Source of the DNA: Tissierellia bacterium | GTDB taxonomy: Bacteria > Bacillota > Clostridia > Tissierellales > Peptoniphilaceae | DNA length: 64,000 bases | Assembly: GCA_030537875.1 (NCBI GenBank) | Contig: JAUNVC010000002.1 | Location: 1 to 64,000, forward strand | Reading direction: 5' to 3' | In this document: in pieces, positions 17,663-26,792 of the stretch | How positions within the stretch are numbered: the first letter of the stretch is position 1 | How the letters are laid out: every line of letters begins with the position of its first letter | Translations under genes and position numbers: made by a program | The notes under the pieces: generated by a model | Told to the model about the DNA's origin: nothing | Seen by the model: the letters and a program-made list of their open reading frames with translations, nothing else | The model's database searches: none

Positions 17663-18280
17663 ATGCGTATTGGACACATCATTTATAAAACCCCCAATCT
17701 AAAACAGACGGTGGAAGAATGGAGAGAAAAAGGCTTTGAAGTAGAATATGGCACCAAGGGAAAATCCCACAACGCCCTCATCTACTTCACAGAAGGCCCC
17801 TTCATCGAACTCCTCGGACCCGTCCATATTCCATCACCTGTTCAGTTTCTCATGAAACTCTTTGGGAAATATGCCCTCCATCGATTCAAAAAACTCATTG
17901 ACGCCCCCTATGGATGGGTGGATATGGCCATTGAAAAAGATCCGGGAGACCTGACAGAAGAAATCAACTATTTAAAAAGCCGAGGCATGAAAGGCACCTA
18001 TCTTCGCCATTCTTACCGAAAAGACACGAAGAATCGGAAATTGAAGTTTAAAAACTTCTTCCCCGAAAATAACGAGATGCCCTTCCTCATGAGTTATTAC
18101 ACCATGGATCCCAAACCCAAAGACTTCACCCAACCCAACGGGCTTCGTAGAATCAAATCCATCACCTATCGAGTGCACCCATCCTGTAAAGAGGAACTGG
18201 AGCACTTGGTGGACGATCCCACCTTGCGATTGGTATGCGATGGTCAAGATAGCAAGATACTTGAAGTGGAATATGAATAG
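17663..18280 (+). CDS. Glyoxalase-like (VOC fold) protein
   Basis: 205 residues from ATG 17663, which has GAAAGGAG 6 nt upstream; an upstream ATG at 17636 lies inside the preceding terminator. The opening MRIGHIIYKTPNLKQTVEEW and the metal-site-like HNALIYFTEGPFIELLGP match the Glyoxalase_3-like group of the VOC superfamily. His4 and the Glu of FIELLG are candidate metal ligands. Substrate unknown. Ends at a bidirectional terminator. Confidence 0.75.
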   Translation: MRIGHIIYKTPNLKQTVEEWREKGFEVEYGTKGKSHNALIYFTEGPFIELLGPVHIPSPVQFLMKLFGKYALHRFKKLIDAPYGWVDMAIEKDPGDLTEEINYLKSRGMKGTYLRHSYRKDTKNRKLKFKNFFPENNEMPFLMSYYTMDPKPKDFTQPNGLRRIKSITYRVHPSCKEELEHLVDDPTLRLVCDGQDSKILEVEYE

Positions 18281-18282
18281 AA

Positions 18283-18320
18283 AAATACCTCTAAAGTCTA
18301 AAAGGCTTTAGAGGTATTTT
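18283..18320. terminator. Bidirectional terminator
   Basis: AATACCTCTAAAG-N9-CTTTAGAGGTATT with A and T flanks between convergent genes. Confidence 0.93.
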
Positions 18321-19466
18321 TTATTGTTCTCTCCTGTAAAAATAGGTGGTTGGTTGGGCATTTTTCACAATCATGACAAAATCACACCAATGTTCCAAAG
18401 GTTCATCGTATAGATTTTGAGGAAGCCCCTTGGTCTGATACCATACAGTTGACTCTCGACGTTCCAAGGCATGGTCAATCAAAAGCTCCCCCTTTGGAAT
18501 CTCTGCATAAATTTTCAAGCTCCGACCATCTACATCCATCCCCGCGGAATCCACATAGTACATATTGCCTATGACAAGTCGATCCGTGTAGATAGAATCT
18601 TCCACGAGATACTGTCCCAGAGTTTTTTTCGCATCAGGGATAAGCGTTTTATAAGGGGGACTCACCTTCTTGGCCAAATGGGTACTTCCAAAAATACCAA
18701 AGGTGGGAAGTTCTGGATTCACCCGTTCATTAAATCGCTGAAACATGGCTTCATCCCTAAAATGACTTTCTCTTTTCGATGCATCGATAGCATCCTCCAT
18801 GCCTTCAATGATTCTCTCCAACTCCTCATCCTCCGAAGAATCGGTGAGAGTTTCCCGCCATTTTCTAGCATAATACTCCATCATTCGATAGGCAGAGGTG
18901 ATAGCATCTTTTTGTGCCTGTCGGAGCTTTTCTATTTCTAAAGAAAACCGGTCTTTATTCAAAAGCTCCAAGGCCAAGATTACATCCAATGCTGAAAACT
19001 CCTGATCTATGCCGATCAAGTGAAGACTTATTCCTTTCTCATGAAACTCTCGAATTTTTTGAAAAAATTTCTGATAGTCCCCATGAAAGGCGTAGCTTCC
19101 TTTGGAGTTTTTTACGCTCTCCAAAAGAATGTCCTCATCCCCTGTCTCTATGTATTGTTTCAAGGCAAAGATTTTGCATGGAGAAAATTCTAAGACGATC
19201 TGAATTTCTGTATGCTCCTTGGCCATGGCCTCTAAAAAAGCCAGCTCAATCTCAAAACTCTCCTTGACTCCATGCATTTCGCCCAGCAAAAATATATTTT
19301 TCTCAGGAAAACGAGACAGTACTTCCTCTGGCCCGTTCATTTGTAGAGCATCTAGTTGTGAAAACCGTTCTTCTTTTTCCGTTTTCGAATATCCCTTTCC
19401 AGCTCCACAACCACAGAAAAAGAGGAGAGCAACCAACATAATAGCAATCCAACATCTCTTTTTCAT
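18321..19466 (-). CDS. EreA/ChaN-like lipoprotein, intact copy
   Basis: 381 residues. Lipoprotein signal MKKRCWIAIMLVALLFFCGCGAGKG with lipobox FCGC (Cys near residue 20). The mature part has FLLGEMHGVKESFEIELAFL and IVLEFSPCKIFALKQYIETG, the paired Glu/His motifs of the erythromycin-esterase-like and ChaN haem-uptake fold (Tiki/EreA superfamily), then GISLHLIGIDQEF and FGIFGSTHLAKKV. Hydrolase or ligand-binding activity is possible, substrate unknown. A second, mosaic copy lies at 24060-25192, on the far side of the ABC/two-component genes. Confidence 0.7.
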   Translation of the reverse strand: MKKRCWIAIMLVALLFFCGCGAGKGYSKTEKEERFSQLDALQMNGPEEVLSRFPEKNIFLLGEMHGVKESFEIELAFLEAMAKEHTEIQIVLEFSPCKIFALKQYIETGDEDILLESVKNSKGSYAFHGDYQKFFQKIREFHEKGISLHLIGIDQEFSALDVILALELLNKDRFSLEIEKLRQAQKDAITSAYRMMEYYARKWRETLTDSSEDEELERIIEGMEDAIDASKRESHFRDEAMFQRFNERVNPELPTFGIFGSTHLAKKVSPPYKTLIPDAKKTLGQYLVEDSIYTDRLVIGNMYYVDSAGMDVDGRSLKIYAEIPKGELLIDHALERRESTVWYQTKGLPQNLYDEPLEHWCDFVMIVKNAQPTTYFYRREQ

Positions 19467-19504
19467 AATCCACCTCCATCACGACTATCTTCATCTTACT
19501 ATGG
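19136..19504. repeat. Near-identical direct repeat, left copy
   Basis: A 369-nt block covering the 5' part and start region of the first EreA/ChaN-like gene. It matches 24863-25230 with only a few differences, including one base deleted from a homopolymer. Outside the block the two genes diverge strongly, then become near-identical again for about 60 nt at their 3' ends (18386-18447 and 24122-24183). Confidence 0.9.
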
Positions 19505-19530
19505 ATTGATTCTGTGGTCAAATCCCCTAA

Positions 19531-19566
19531 AAAGTAAAAACCATACACCCTCTCGGTGTACAGTTT
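19531..19566 (-). terminator. Terminator of the ABC/two-component operon
   Basis: ACTGTACACC-GAGAG-GGTGTATGGT stem followed by TTTTT on the minus transcript, 25 nt after the last permease gene. Confidence 0.88.
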
Positions 19567-19589
19567 TTTCAATGGTTTTAAGGTGACAT

Positions 19590-20210
19590 CTATTTCCGAC
19601 GACTGTGTATGAAGATGGCACATAAGTTCAAGGTACCTCCTATTAGAAGATAGTAGGCATCTCTGCCACCCCTTCCCTTGCTCCATGTGTAAAGATAGAA
19701 AACCCTTAAGATCCTATCATCCAACATCCATTGAATGATCATATAGAAAAGGATGAGCATATAGGATAAAATCTCCCCCCATCTTATGGATTGCAGAAAT
19801 AGTGTGGCTCCGCCAACCAAAGTTCCAATGCTTAGAGCATGCATCCACATGGGTAAGAATTCTAATTGTCCCGATTTCTGACGTATCAAAAAACAATACA
19901 AAGCAAGTAGCAGTCCAAATATAATCCAACGAATGGCCCAGCGCAAACCCCATAAGGACACAATGCTCGTTTTTCTCAATCGTAAAACATCGATACTCTC
20001 CGAATCCTCTGGACGAAAGATGGAACCCATTAGGATGATACCCATTAGAGGTAGAAGTCGTTCTACGATTAAAATTTCATCGGTTTTTCTTAGATTGCCT
20101 ATGCCAAACAGAAATGCTATGGCTCCGAGAAGGACTACTGTCAAGCACAGTGGAAGAAAGATGTGGTACCGAAATTCCATCTTACCTATGGAGCTTAATT
20201 TTCGTAACAT
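19590..20210 (-). CDS. ABC-2-like membrane protein, small subunit
   Basis: 206 residues, about six predicted membrane segments (for example LCLTVVLLGAIAFLFGIG and WIIFGLLLALYCFLI). No enzyme motif. It overlaps the end of the larger permease gene by 29 nt and is probably the second permease of the ATPase encoded at 21333-22205. The layout, one ATPase plus two unequal permeases next to a two-component system, resembles peptide-antibiotic resistance exporters. Confidence 0.72.
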   Translation of the reverse strand: MLRKLSSIGKMEFRYHIFLPLCLTVVLLGAIAFLFGIGNLRKTDEILIVERLLPLMGIILMGSIFRPEDSESIDVLRLRKTSIVSLWGLRWAIRWIIFGLLLALYCFLIRQKSGQLEFLPMWMHALSIGTLVGGATLFLQSIRWGEILSYMLILFYMIIQWMLDDRILRVFYLYTWSKGRGGRDAYYLLIGGTLNLCAIFIHSRRK

Positions 20211-21333
20211 ATTTTCCCTCTCTTTTCTGTTTCAATACATAGATGGCGATAAGACTCAGAAAGATACCTACTCCAGTCCATAGCAACCGATTCAAAATCA
20301 ACTGTTTGTAATGTTCTAGAAAAAAGACTTCATTACCAAACTCATTATGTCGAGGAATCAATTTCCATCCATATTTATAAAGCGAACCTCTCACAGATAA
20401 AAACCATGTCAATACTATGACAGGTATCGCCAAAGGACTATCGGTGGCAATAGTTATCAAAGATGAAAGTGCGGTGATTACAAAAACAGTTGGAAGTAAC
20501 CAATATAAAGCCATCCAATATAAGCTATATGTATCAATCGCTTTCCAACCAAAGGCATGGATTGCTTTCCATTGATAGAAGGTTACAAAAAGGAATACTA
20601 CACCGATGAAAGCTAGGAGATATGCCATTGTTCTCGCACAAAATAAAGATACATCGGATACATTTTTTACATAAATGATGTCCGTCACCCTTCGTTTCCG
20701 ATCCTTATACCAAAGAAAAACGGGCATAAAACCGGCTAAAAGACCTGCAAAGACACCTGCATAATCACAAAAAATTCTTGCAAAATCTTTTGTGAATCCC
20801 CTCGATAGAATATTCTCATACTCTTCCAGCGCCATCGCATATGTTTTTTCAATCCTGCCATATTTGTCCATCCATGTATTTTTATCAAAATATCCACCAC
20901 CGAGAAGAGCATCTACCTTGTAAAATAATGCAAACAGCATTTCTTTTTCTGGAAGAATGTATCCCCCTTGAAATATGTCCTGTGGTGCCATTTGTTGTAT
21001 GGTATCTTTCGAAAAGCCCGTAAGCTGCATAATAATTTGGGACATAATATCTTGTTCTTCGGTATTTAATTTTCTGTGACGATAAAATGCCATGGGATAG
21101 GTCGTATAGCCGTTATTTTGATAACTTTGTAAAAGCTCAAACATGGCATTTTGGTAAATGATCTCAAAATCATCCGTGCGCATGGTTCCATAGCTATCTT
21201 CTCCAGGCTTGGGTCTTGAGAAAAAATCTTCCTCCGCCAATTGAGAATGAACCGAAAAAATAAATAAAACCATGACCACCCAAAAAAACCAGGATTTTAT
21301 AATCCGTTTCCATTCCATACATAGAAGTTCCAT
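20182..21333 (-). CDS. ABC-2 type permease
   Basis: 383 residues. An N-terminal membrane segment (WFFWVVMVLFIFSVHS), a long extracytoplasmic loop to about residue 170, then five or more membrane segments, including GVFAGLLAGFMPVFLWY and LLAFIGVVFLFVTFY. This is the common architecture of ABC-2 exporter permeases with one large external loop. Its start ATG overlaps the ATPase stop (TAATG), so translation is coupled. Confidence 0.8.
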   Translation of the reverse strand: MELLCMEWKRIIKSWFFWVVMVLFIFSVHSQLAEEDFFSRPKPGEDSYGTMRTDDFEIIYQNAMFELLQSYQNNGYTTYPMAFYRHRKLNTEEQDIMSQIIMQLTGFSKDTIQQMAPQDIFQGGYILPEKEMLFALFYKVDALLGGGYFDKNTWMDKYGRIEKTYAMALEEYENILSRGFTKDFARIFCDYAGVFAGLLAGFMPVFLWYKDRKRRVTDIIYVKNVSDVSLFCARTMAYLLAFIGVVFLFVTFYQWKAIHAFGWKAIDTYSLYWMALYWLLPTVFVITALSSLITIATDSPLAIPVIVLTWFLSVRGSLYKYGWKLIPRHNEFGNEVFFLEHYKQLILNRLLWTGVGIFLSLIAIYVLKQKREGKYVTKIKLHR

Positions 21334-22205
21334 TATCTGTTGCCCTCCCCATATAAAACATTTAAATAGGCTGCTTCTAAAGAGGGTCTTGTTGGTGTAA
21401 AACCAGATCCAACAGGCCTACCTGATAAGAGCTTAACCCGGATGCCCTCTAGTGTATCCTGTTGCTCATATACATGATAGGCTTGATCCAGATCATGAAA
21501 ACTATCCCTGGACACAATTCCTTCATAGGTATAATTTTTTGTATTTTCTAAAATATCGTCGATGGTTCCTCTATAAATCATCTTTCCTTGATTTAAAATG
21601 GCCAAGTTCCTAGTGCTGCTTTCGATATCCCCCGTAATATGAGTGGAAAGAAGAACCGTTTTCTTCGATGCCAATTCTCCCAAAAGTTTTCGCAGTCGAA
21701 TCCTTTCCTCTGGATCCAGTCCTGCCGTGGGTTCATCCACAATGAGTACAGAAGGATCGTTAAGAAGAGCCTGGGCTATTCCAAGTCTCCTCTTCATTCC
21801 ACCAGAAAGTGCCTTTACTTTATCACGTGAGACATCCCTTAAATTGACCAAATCTAAAAGCTCTTCTACTCTTTTCTTCGAAATCTGTCTAGGTATATGA
21901 TCCAACACGGCCAAATAATGTAAGGCTTCCAACACATTCATATCGTGATAAAAATCAAAGTCTTGTGATAAATACCCAATGTTTTTTCTTAACTCTCTAA
22001 TATTGGTTACAGAAACCCCCTCCACTTTTATAGTCCCACTTTGCAAGGGTAAAAGCCCTGTAATAAGCTTCATCATCGTTGTTTTTCCAGCGCCATTTCT
22101 TCCCAACAAACCAAACATACCAGAAGGAATTTCCACCGATATATTCTTTAATACCTTTTTATTTCCATAGGAATAACACACATCTTTCAATATAATTCCA
22201 TGCAT
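21333..22205 (-). CDS. ABC transporter ATP-binding protein
   Basis: 290 residues from ATG 22205, which has AAGGAGG 8 nt upstream; a more distant upstream ATG lacks a site. Walker A GRNGAGKTT, Q-loop YLSQDFDFY, signature LSGGMKRRLGIAQAL, Walker B VLIVDEPTAGLDP, and H-loop LLSTHITGD are all intact. The C-terminal 80 residues are accessory. It should power the two permeases encoded directly downstream. Cytoplasmic. Confidence 0.92.
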   Translation of the reverse strand: MHGIILKDVCYSYGNKKVLKNISVEIPSGMFGLLGRNGAGKTTMMKLITGLLPLQSGTIKVEGVSVTNIRELRKNIGYLSQDFDFYHDMNVLEALHYLAVLDHIPRQISKKRVEELLDLVNLRDVSRDKVKALSGGMKRRLGIAQALLNDPSVLIVDEPTAGLDPEERIRLRKLLGELASKKTVLLSTHITGDIESSTRNLAILNQGKMIYRGTIDDILENTKNYTYEGIVSRDSFHDLDQAYHVYEQQDTLEGIRVKLLSGRPVGSGFTPTRPSLEAAYLNVLYGEGNR

Positions 22206-22259
22206 ATTTTCTACCTCCTTATAGGAAGTATACAATCTAATTTCCAAAAAATTTCCAAG

Positions 22260-23321
22260 TTACAAGGGAATATGAATGATGACTTTAGCTCCTTTTACAT
22301 TTTTAATTTCCATTGTACAATCCATTTTCCGTAAGAGTATATCAGCAATATATAGGCCAAGCCCTGCATTTCCCACACCGGGATTATCAGAATAATAGCA
22401 TTGATTGAAACATTGGAGCGCCTCCTTAGAAAAGCCAGGTCCATCATCTTGGATGGAAAAAAGGATTTCATCCTCTCCTTTTTCCGCTCGAAACATCACC
22501 ATAGAGCGAGCAAATCGAAAGCTATTTTGTATCACATTTTCAATGGCCTCAAAAAAGAAATCCTCATCTAAAAGAACCTCATCCTCTACAAAAAAAGATT
22601 CCCAAATAACTTTCATTCCATCTCCCTTTGAAATTTGCTCCTTCAACTTCTCAACCACTTCTGCAAAGGATTGTTTCCGCATATCCGGTGCAACACATTC
22701 CAGTCTTTCTTTTTCTCTCATTCTCTTAAGATATCTTTCCATTCTGTCTTCGGTTCGCTTCATCCTCTGGATAATCTCTTGGTTGATATCATCTTTTATC
22801 CTCATCTCTAAAATCTCTGTATCTCCCTTCAATATGGTCAAGGGATTGTTGAAATCATGAAAAATAGTGTCCAGTTTACGATTTAAAAAATGAGATTCCA
22901 TAAGCACGGTATTTCTTGATATATCCAATTGCATAAATTGTTCTTGTAGTTTCATACAGGCCGATGAAAGCTCATCCTCATTTTCCAAGAAAAACTCTTG
23001 CTTTGCTTCCAGTGTATTTAAAAGCTCCACTGGTTTTTTCATCTTGTGCTTGTAAAATAACGATATACCAAAAAGTAGAAACATGATAAAAATAATTCCA
23101 TGGACTATCCCATAAAAAGACTGGGATAAAATGACTTTTTCAAAGATACGAGGATCTCTATTTTCTAGAATCATCCTTTTGAGAACCGAGATTTTGTATT
23201 GTTCAAGAAATAGCTGAAAAACAAATCCCATCAGAACTCCTATACACAAAAATAAGAACTCATAAAGGATGAAACTATATTTTAATTTCCATCGTGAAGT
23301 TAAGTGATTTAACCATTCCAT
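22260..23321 (-). CDS. Sensor histidine kinase
   Basis: 353 residues from ATG 23321 (a TTG 18 nt upstream is an alternative). Two N-terminal membrane segments (about residues 14-36 and 70-92) flank a short external loop of about 35 residues. The dimerisation region carries an unusual H-box, FHDFNNPLTILKGD, in place of the normal HELRTPL. The ATPase domain has N-box AIENVIQNSFRFA, G1 DDGPGF and G2 GNAGLGLYIA. The very short sensor loop resembles intramembrane-sensing kinases that act with ABC transporters. It overlaps the regulator gene by 13 nt. Confidence 0.88.
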   Translation of the reverse strand: MEWLNHLTSRWKLKYSFILYEFLFLCIGVLMGFVFQLFLEQYKISVLKRMILENRDPRIFEKVILSQSFYGIVHGIIFIMFLLFGISLFYKHKMKKPVELLNTLEAKQEFFLENEDELSSACMKLQEQFMQLDISRNTVLMESHFLNRKLDTIFHDFNNPLTILKGDTEILEMRIKDDINQEIIQRMKRTEDRMERYLKRMREKERLECVAPDMRKQSFAEVVEKLKEQISKGDGMKVIWESFFVEDEVLLDEDFFFEAIENVIQNSFRFARSMVMFRAEKGEDEILFSIQDDGPGFSKEALQCFNQCYYSDNPGVGNAGLGLYIADILLRKMDCTMEIKNVKGAKVIIHIPL

Positions 23322-23956
23322 GAATATCCAATCCCCCAAATTGTCTTAATGTATTCCCGATTCGTCACTTCTTTGATTTTATTTCGAATATTCCGTATAT
23401 GCTCTGCCACTACCAGCGCATCGCCATCGGAATCATATCCCCAAATATTCTCATATATTCTCTCTTTATCAAACACTTGCTTTGGATGACGAAATAGCAA
23501 TTCCACAATATCAAACTCTATTCTCGTTAGGATAATCTCATGACCTTGATAGGATAGAGTCCTTTTGCCATAATCTATCTTTATCACTTCCTCTTGAAGT
23601 CTCTCCTCCCGATATAAATTCGTATGGATTCTTGCATAGAGTTCCTCCAAAGAAAAGGGCTTTACAATATAATCATCTCCTCCGATCATCAATCCATGGA
23701 TTCGATCCTTTTCACTTCCACGTGCACTTAAGAATAGAATGGGAATGTTATAGTTTTTTCGAATCATTTGGCAGATATGAAATCCATCATCTCCTGGCAT
23801 ATTAATATCTAAAAGAACCAAATCAATTCCCTCAAAATCATCAGGGAGATCCTTGACAGAATAAGCAGGTTCCACACACAAGTCCTTCATTTCTAAAAAG
23901 GTACTCAGCATAGCAACCAAATCGTGATCATCATCTACAATTAAAATTTTCTTCAT
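23309..23956 (-). CDS. OmpR/PhoB-family response regulator
   Basis: 215 residues. Receiver domain with the acidic pocket DDD at residues 8-10, phospho-acceptor Asp in LVLLDINMPGDDG, Ser in LFLSARGSEKD and Lys in IVKPFSLEEL. The C-terminal winged helix has ILTRIEFDIVELLFRHP and VAEHIRNIRNKI. It pairs with the kinase directly downstream and probably regulates the following ABC genes. First gene of the operon, with a 100-bp upstream region. Confidence 0.93.
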   Translation of the reverse strand: MKKILIVDDDHDLVAMLSTFLEMKDLCVEPAYSVKDLPDDFEGIDLVLLDINMPGDDGFHICQMIRKNYNIPILFLSARGSEKDRIHGLMIGGDDYIVKPFSLEELYARIHTNLYREERLQEEVIKIDYGKRTLSYQGHEIILTRIEFDIVELLFRHPKQVFDKERIYENIWGYDSDGDALVVAEHIRNIRNKIKEVTNREYIKTIWGIGYSWNG

Positions 23957-24027
23957 GATCCTTGTCCCCCTTTCCCTTATACTAATCGAAAACCACTATT
24001 TTTTCAATAAACTATTTTCTTGAACAT

Positions 24028-24057
24028 AAAAACACCCCCCATAGGAGGGATGTTTTC
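24028..24057 (-). terminator. Terminator of the second EreA/ChaN-like gene
   Basis: AAACATCCCTCC-TAT-GGGGGGTGTTT hairpin with a T run, directly after the stop codon. Confidence 0.88.
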
Positions 24058-24059
24058 TA

Positions 24060-25192
24060 TTATTTGTTAAAAAAGGTGGCAGCTTTGCCATATTTGACAA
24101 TCATAACAAAATCACACCAATTTTCCAAAGGTTCATCGTATAGATTTTGAGGAAGCCCCTTGGTCTGATACCATACAGTTGACTCTGAAGATTTCAAGGC
24201 ATGGTCAATCAAGGGTTCGTTTCTTGGAATCTCTGAAAGAATTTCGTCTTCTCCACCATCTCTGGTCATACCCACAGTATCAATATAGAACATATTTGCA
24301 AGTGCTACCCTCTCTTGAAAAATCTCATCTTCTATAAGGCACTCTCCTAAGGTTTTTTGCAGATAAGGAATCATATTCTTATACGTAGGATTCACTTGTT
24401 TGCACAAATGGTAGACTCCAAAAATCCCTAGGGTTGCTAGCTCGGGATTTACCCATTCTTTAAATCGCTGAAACATAGGAACATCTCGATCATCTCTCGC
24501 AGTTCTCACCGCTACACAATAATCCTCAATACCACCAATTATCTTTTTGAGTTCTTGGTCTTCCTTGGATTCTGTCAATATTTTCTTCCATTTCCTTGTA
24601 CAAGAATCTAGTTGATAAATCAATTCTGAAAGATTATTCTGAACCAATTGAATCTGTTCAATTTCTTGCTTAAAACGTTCTTTATTCAAAAGCTCCAATG
24701 CAGAGATTATGTCCATCGCTGTGAATTCCTGGTCTACGCCAATCAAGTGAAGACTTATTCCTTTCTCATGAAACTCTCGAATTTTTTGAAAGAAGTTTAC
24801 ATAATCATTACTAAAAGTATAGCTCCCCTCGGCATTTTTTATTGTGTTTAAAAGGATTTTTTCATCCCCTGTCTCTATGTATTGTTTCAAGGCAAAGGTT
24901 TTGCATGGAGAAAATTCTAAGACGATCTGAATTTCTGTATGCTCCTTGGCCATGGCCTCTAAAAAAGCCAGCTCAATCTCAAAACTCTCCTTGACTCCAT
25001 GCATTTCGCCCAGCAAAAATATATTTTTCTCAGGAAAACGAGACAGTACTTCCTCTGGCCCGTTCATTTGTAGAGCATCTAGTTGTGAAAACCGTTCTTC
25101 TTTTTCCGTTTTCGAATATCCCTTTCCAGCTCCACAACCACAGAAAAGAGGAGAGCAACCAACATAATAGCAATCCAACATCTCTTTCTCAT
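24060..25192 (-). pseudogene. EreA/ChaN-like lipoprotein, second copy with frameshifted signal peptide
   Basis: Paralog of the gene at 18321-19466. The natural start is ATG 25192 (MRKRCWIAIMLVALLF), but a run of five T in copy 1 is four T here, so the frame breaks within the signal peptide just before the lipobox. The mature part stays open to 24060 and keeps the motifs LLGEMHGVKESFEIELAFL and VLEFSPCKTFALKQYI. In its own frame the region upstream gives a hydrophilic leader with no usable start site. It may be a recent pseudogene, a slippage-prone on/off switch, or a sequencing error. The mature coding region has not decayed further. Confidence 0.75.
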
Positions 25193-25230
25193 AATCCACC
25201 TCCATCACGACTATCTTCATCTTACTATGG
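24863..25230. repeat. Near-identical direct repeat, right copy
   Basis: 368-nt partner of the block at 19136-19504, same orientation, separated by about 5.4 kb that carries the ABC and two-component genes. Such repeats could recombine to delete or exchange that cassette. Confidence 0.9.
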
Positions 25231-25270
25231 AATTGCCCAAGGGTCAATGGTTCGTATAATGGAAATTTCT

Positions 25271-25297
25271 AAAAAAATAGGGCTACGCCCTATTCAT
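25271..25297 (-). terminator. Terminator of the tsaD operon
   Basis: AATAGGGC-GTA-GCCCTATT stem followed by a run of seven T on the minus transcript, about 35 nt after the tsaD stop. Confidence 0.88.
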
Positions 25298-25330
25298 TAC
25301 TTACATACAAATATTCAAATACTCAACATT

Positions 25331-26395
25331 CTATAACTTCATATTGGGGTCAGCGGTAAACCGCAAATCCGATGGTCCATGGAGGGCATACTCAATTTGA
25401 GCCGCTGCTCCAATCATGGCTGCATTGTCTGAGATATATCCACGGGCTGGCACATAGACTTCCACCCCTTCTTTGGATGCTACTTCTTCCAATGCCTTTC
25501 GAAGAGCAGTATTGGCCGAGACCCCTCCTGAGATGGCAATGATCTTCCTTCCCCGACGGTGAAGAGCATCCATGGTTTTGTCTCGAACCACTTCAATGAT
25601 GCTATCTTGGAAAGAACGGGCAATGTCTGGGCTATTGAGTGAATGTCCTTTCATTTTTTCTGTATTGATATGATTGATGACCGCCGTTTTTAGTCCAGAA
25701 AAAGAGAAGTCCAAACTCCCCTTTTCAAGATACACCCTGGGAAAATCAATGGTGGGGCTTCCCTCCAAGGCATGTTTTTCCAAAGCAGACCCTCCTGGAT
25801 ATCCGAAGCCAAGCACTCGAGCAACCTTATCATAGGCCTCTCCCATGGCATCATCTCTCGTTTCTCCCAGTTTTTCCATGTGGTCATAGTCGATGACGTC
25901 CATGATATAGCTATGTCCACCGCTCACCACAAGAGCGATGTAGGGCGGTTTCAAATGGGGATGGGTGATATAGTTGCTGGCAATGTGACCCTTCATGTGA
26001 TTGACTCCCACAATATCTTTTCCCGTGGCAATGGCCAACCCCTTGGCATAACTTACACCCACCAAAAGAGCACCTACAAGACCGGGGCCTTGGGTGACGG
26101 AGAGAAAATCAATTGCATCCAAAGTGGTGTCGGCTTCTGCTAAAGCCCTCTCCACCACATGGTGAATCGCTTCAATATGCATTCGGCTAGCAATTTCTGG
26201 CACCACACCACCATAGGTCACATGGGTCGCAATTTGACTACTGACCACATTGCTTCGCACCGTCCGAAGTCCTTCTACCACTGCGGCAGAAGTTTCATCA
26301 CAGCTACTTTCAATGGCTAAGGTCAGCGCCTTTGTATTTTCTATTCTATGTTCCATTTCCTTCACCTGCTCCATTTCCCTAGCTTCTTCAATCAT
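25331..26395 (-). CDS. tsaD: tRNA N6-threonylcarbamoyladenosine transferase TsaD
   Basis: 354 residues from ATG 26395; ATG 26374 or 26355 are also possible, since the conserved protein begins only at TLAIESSCDETSAAVVE. TsaD transfers the threonylcarbamoyl group to A37 of ANN-reading tRNAs, together with TsaB and TsaE encoded just upstream. Seen: ASKHA fold motifs, the metal-binding His pair in SRMHIEAIHHVV, VTQGPGLVGALLVG, VSGGHSYIMDV, and ISGGVSANTALRKAL. Overlaps rimI by 8 nt from the chosen start. Confidence 0.95.
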   Translation of the reverse strand: MIEEAREMEQVKEMEHRIENTKALTLAIESSCDETSAAVVEGLRTVRSNVVSSQIATHVTYGGVVPEIASRMHIEAIHHVVERALAEADTTLDAIDFLSVTQGPGLVGALLVGVSYAKGLAIATGKDIVGVNHMKGHIASNYITHPHLKPPYIALVVSGGHSYIMDVIDYDHMEKLGETRDDAMGEAYDKVARVLGFGYPGGSALEKHALEGSPTIDFPRVYLEKGSLDFSFSGLKTAVINHINTEKMKGHSLNSPDIARSFQDSIIEVVRDKTMDALHRRGRKIIAISGGVSANTALRKALEEVASKEGVEVYVPARGYISDNAAMIGAAAQIEYALHGPSDLRFTADPNMKL

Positions 26396-26792
26396 ACCTT
26401 CTTTCCATGGTGATGGCATCCAATCCCACCCCATAATAATCCACTCTTCGTCCCATGGCGCAAAACCCCTCTTTCCGATAAAAGGAAAGAGCTTCCTCGT
26501 TGGTTTCTCTCACTTCGAGAAAAATACTCTCTGGTCCATATTGGCCAACAAATGTTTCCATCATGGCTCGAGCCATTCCTTGTCTCCGAAACGATGCTTC
26601 CACAGCAAGGTATAGAATTTCTGCTTCCGGGGGGATCCATTGGAGAAGAAGATAGGCTTTCCCTTCTATTCCCAAGGCAATATGGTGCTCTCCCAGAAAA
26701 TCTTTCAAAGAAATACCATATCCAAAAATATCTCTATGCAAGGTCTCCACCCAATCTCCATCGGATACTTGTAGGGGTCTTACTTGAGACAT
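26388..26792 (-). CDS. rimI: Ribosomal protein alanine N-acetyltransferase RimI-like
   Basis: 134 residues, GNAT fold. The acetyl-CoA-binding loop is RRQGMARAMMETFV, preceded by AEILYLAVEASF and followed by IFLEVRETNEEALSFYRKEGF, the classic RimI C-terminal pattern. RimI acetylates the N-terminal Ala of ribosomal protein S18; the locus, between tsaB and tsaD, is the normal one in Firmicutes. Overlaps tsaB by 13 nt. Confidence 0.92.
   Translation of the reverse strand: MSQVRPLQVSDGDWVETLHRDIFGYGISLKDFLGEHHIALGIEGKAYLLLQWIPPEAEILYLAVEASFRRQGMARAMMETFVGQYGPESIFLEVRETNEEALSFYRKEGFCAMGRRVDYYGVGLDAITMERRYD

Noticed and set aside
19136..25230. Insertion sequence or composite transposon bounded by the direct repeats
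   Set aside because: No transposase, no terminal inverted repeats and no target-site duplication seen; the repeats are parts of paralogous genes.
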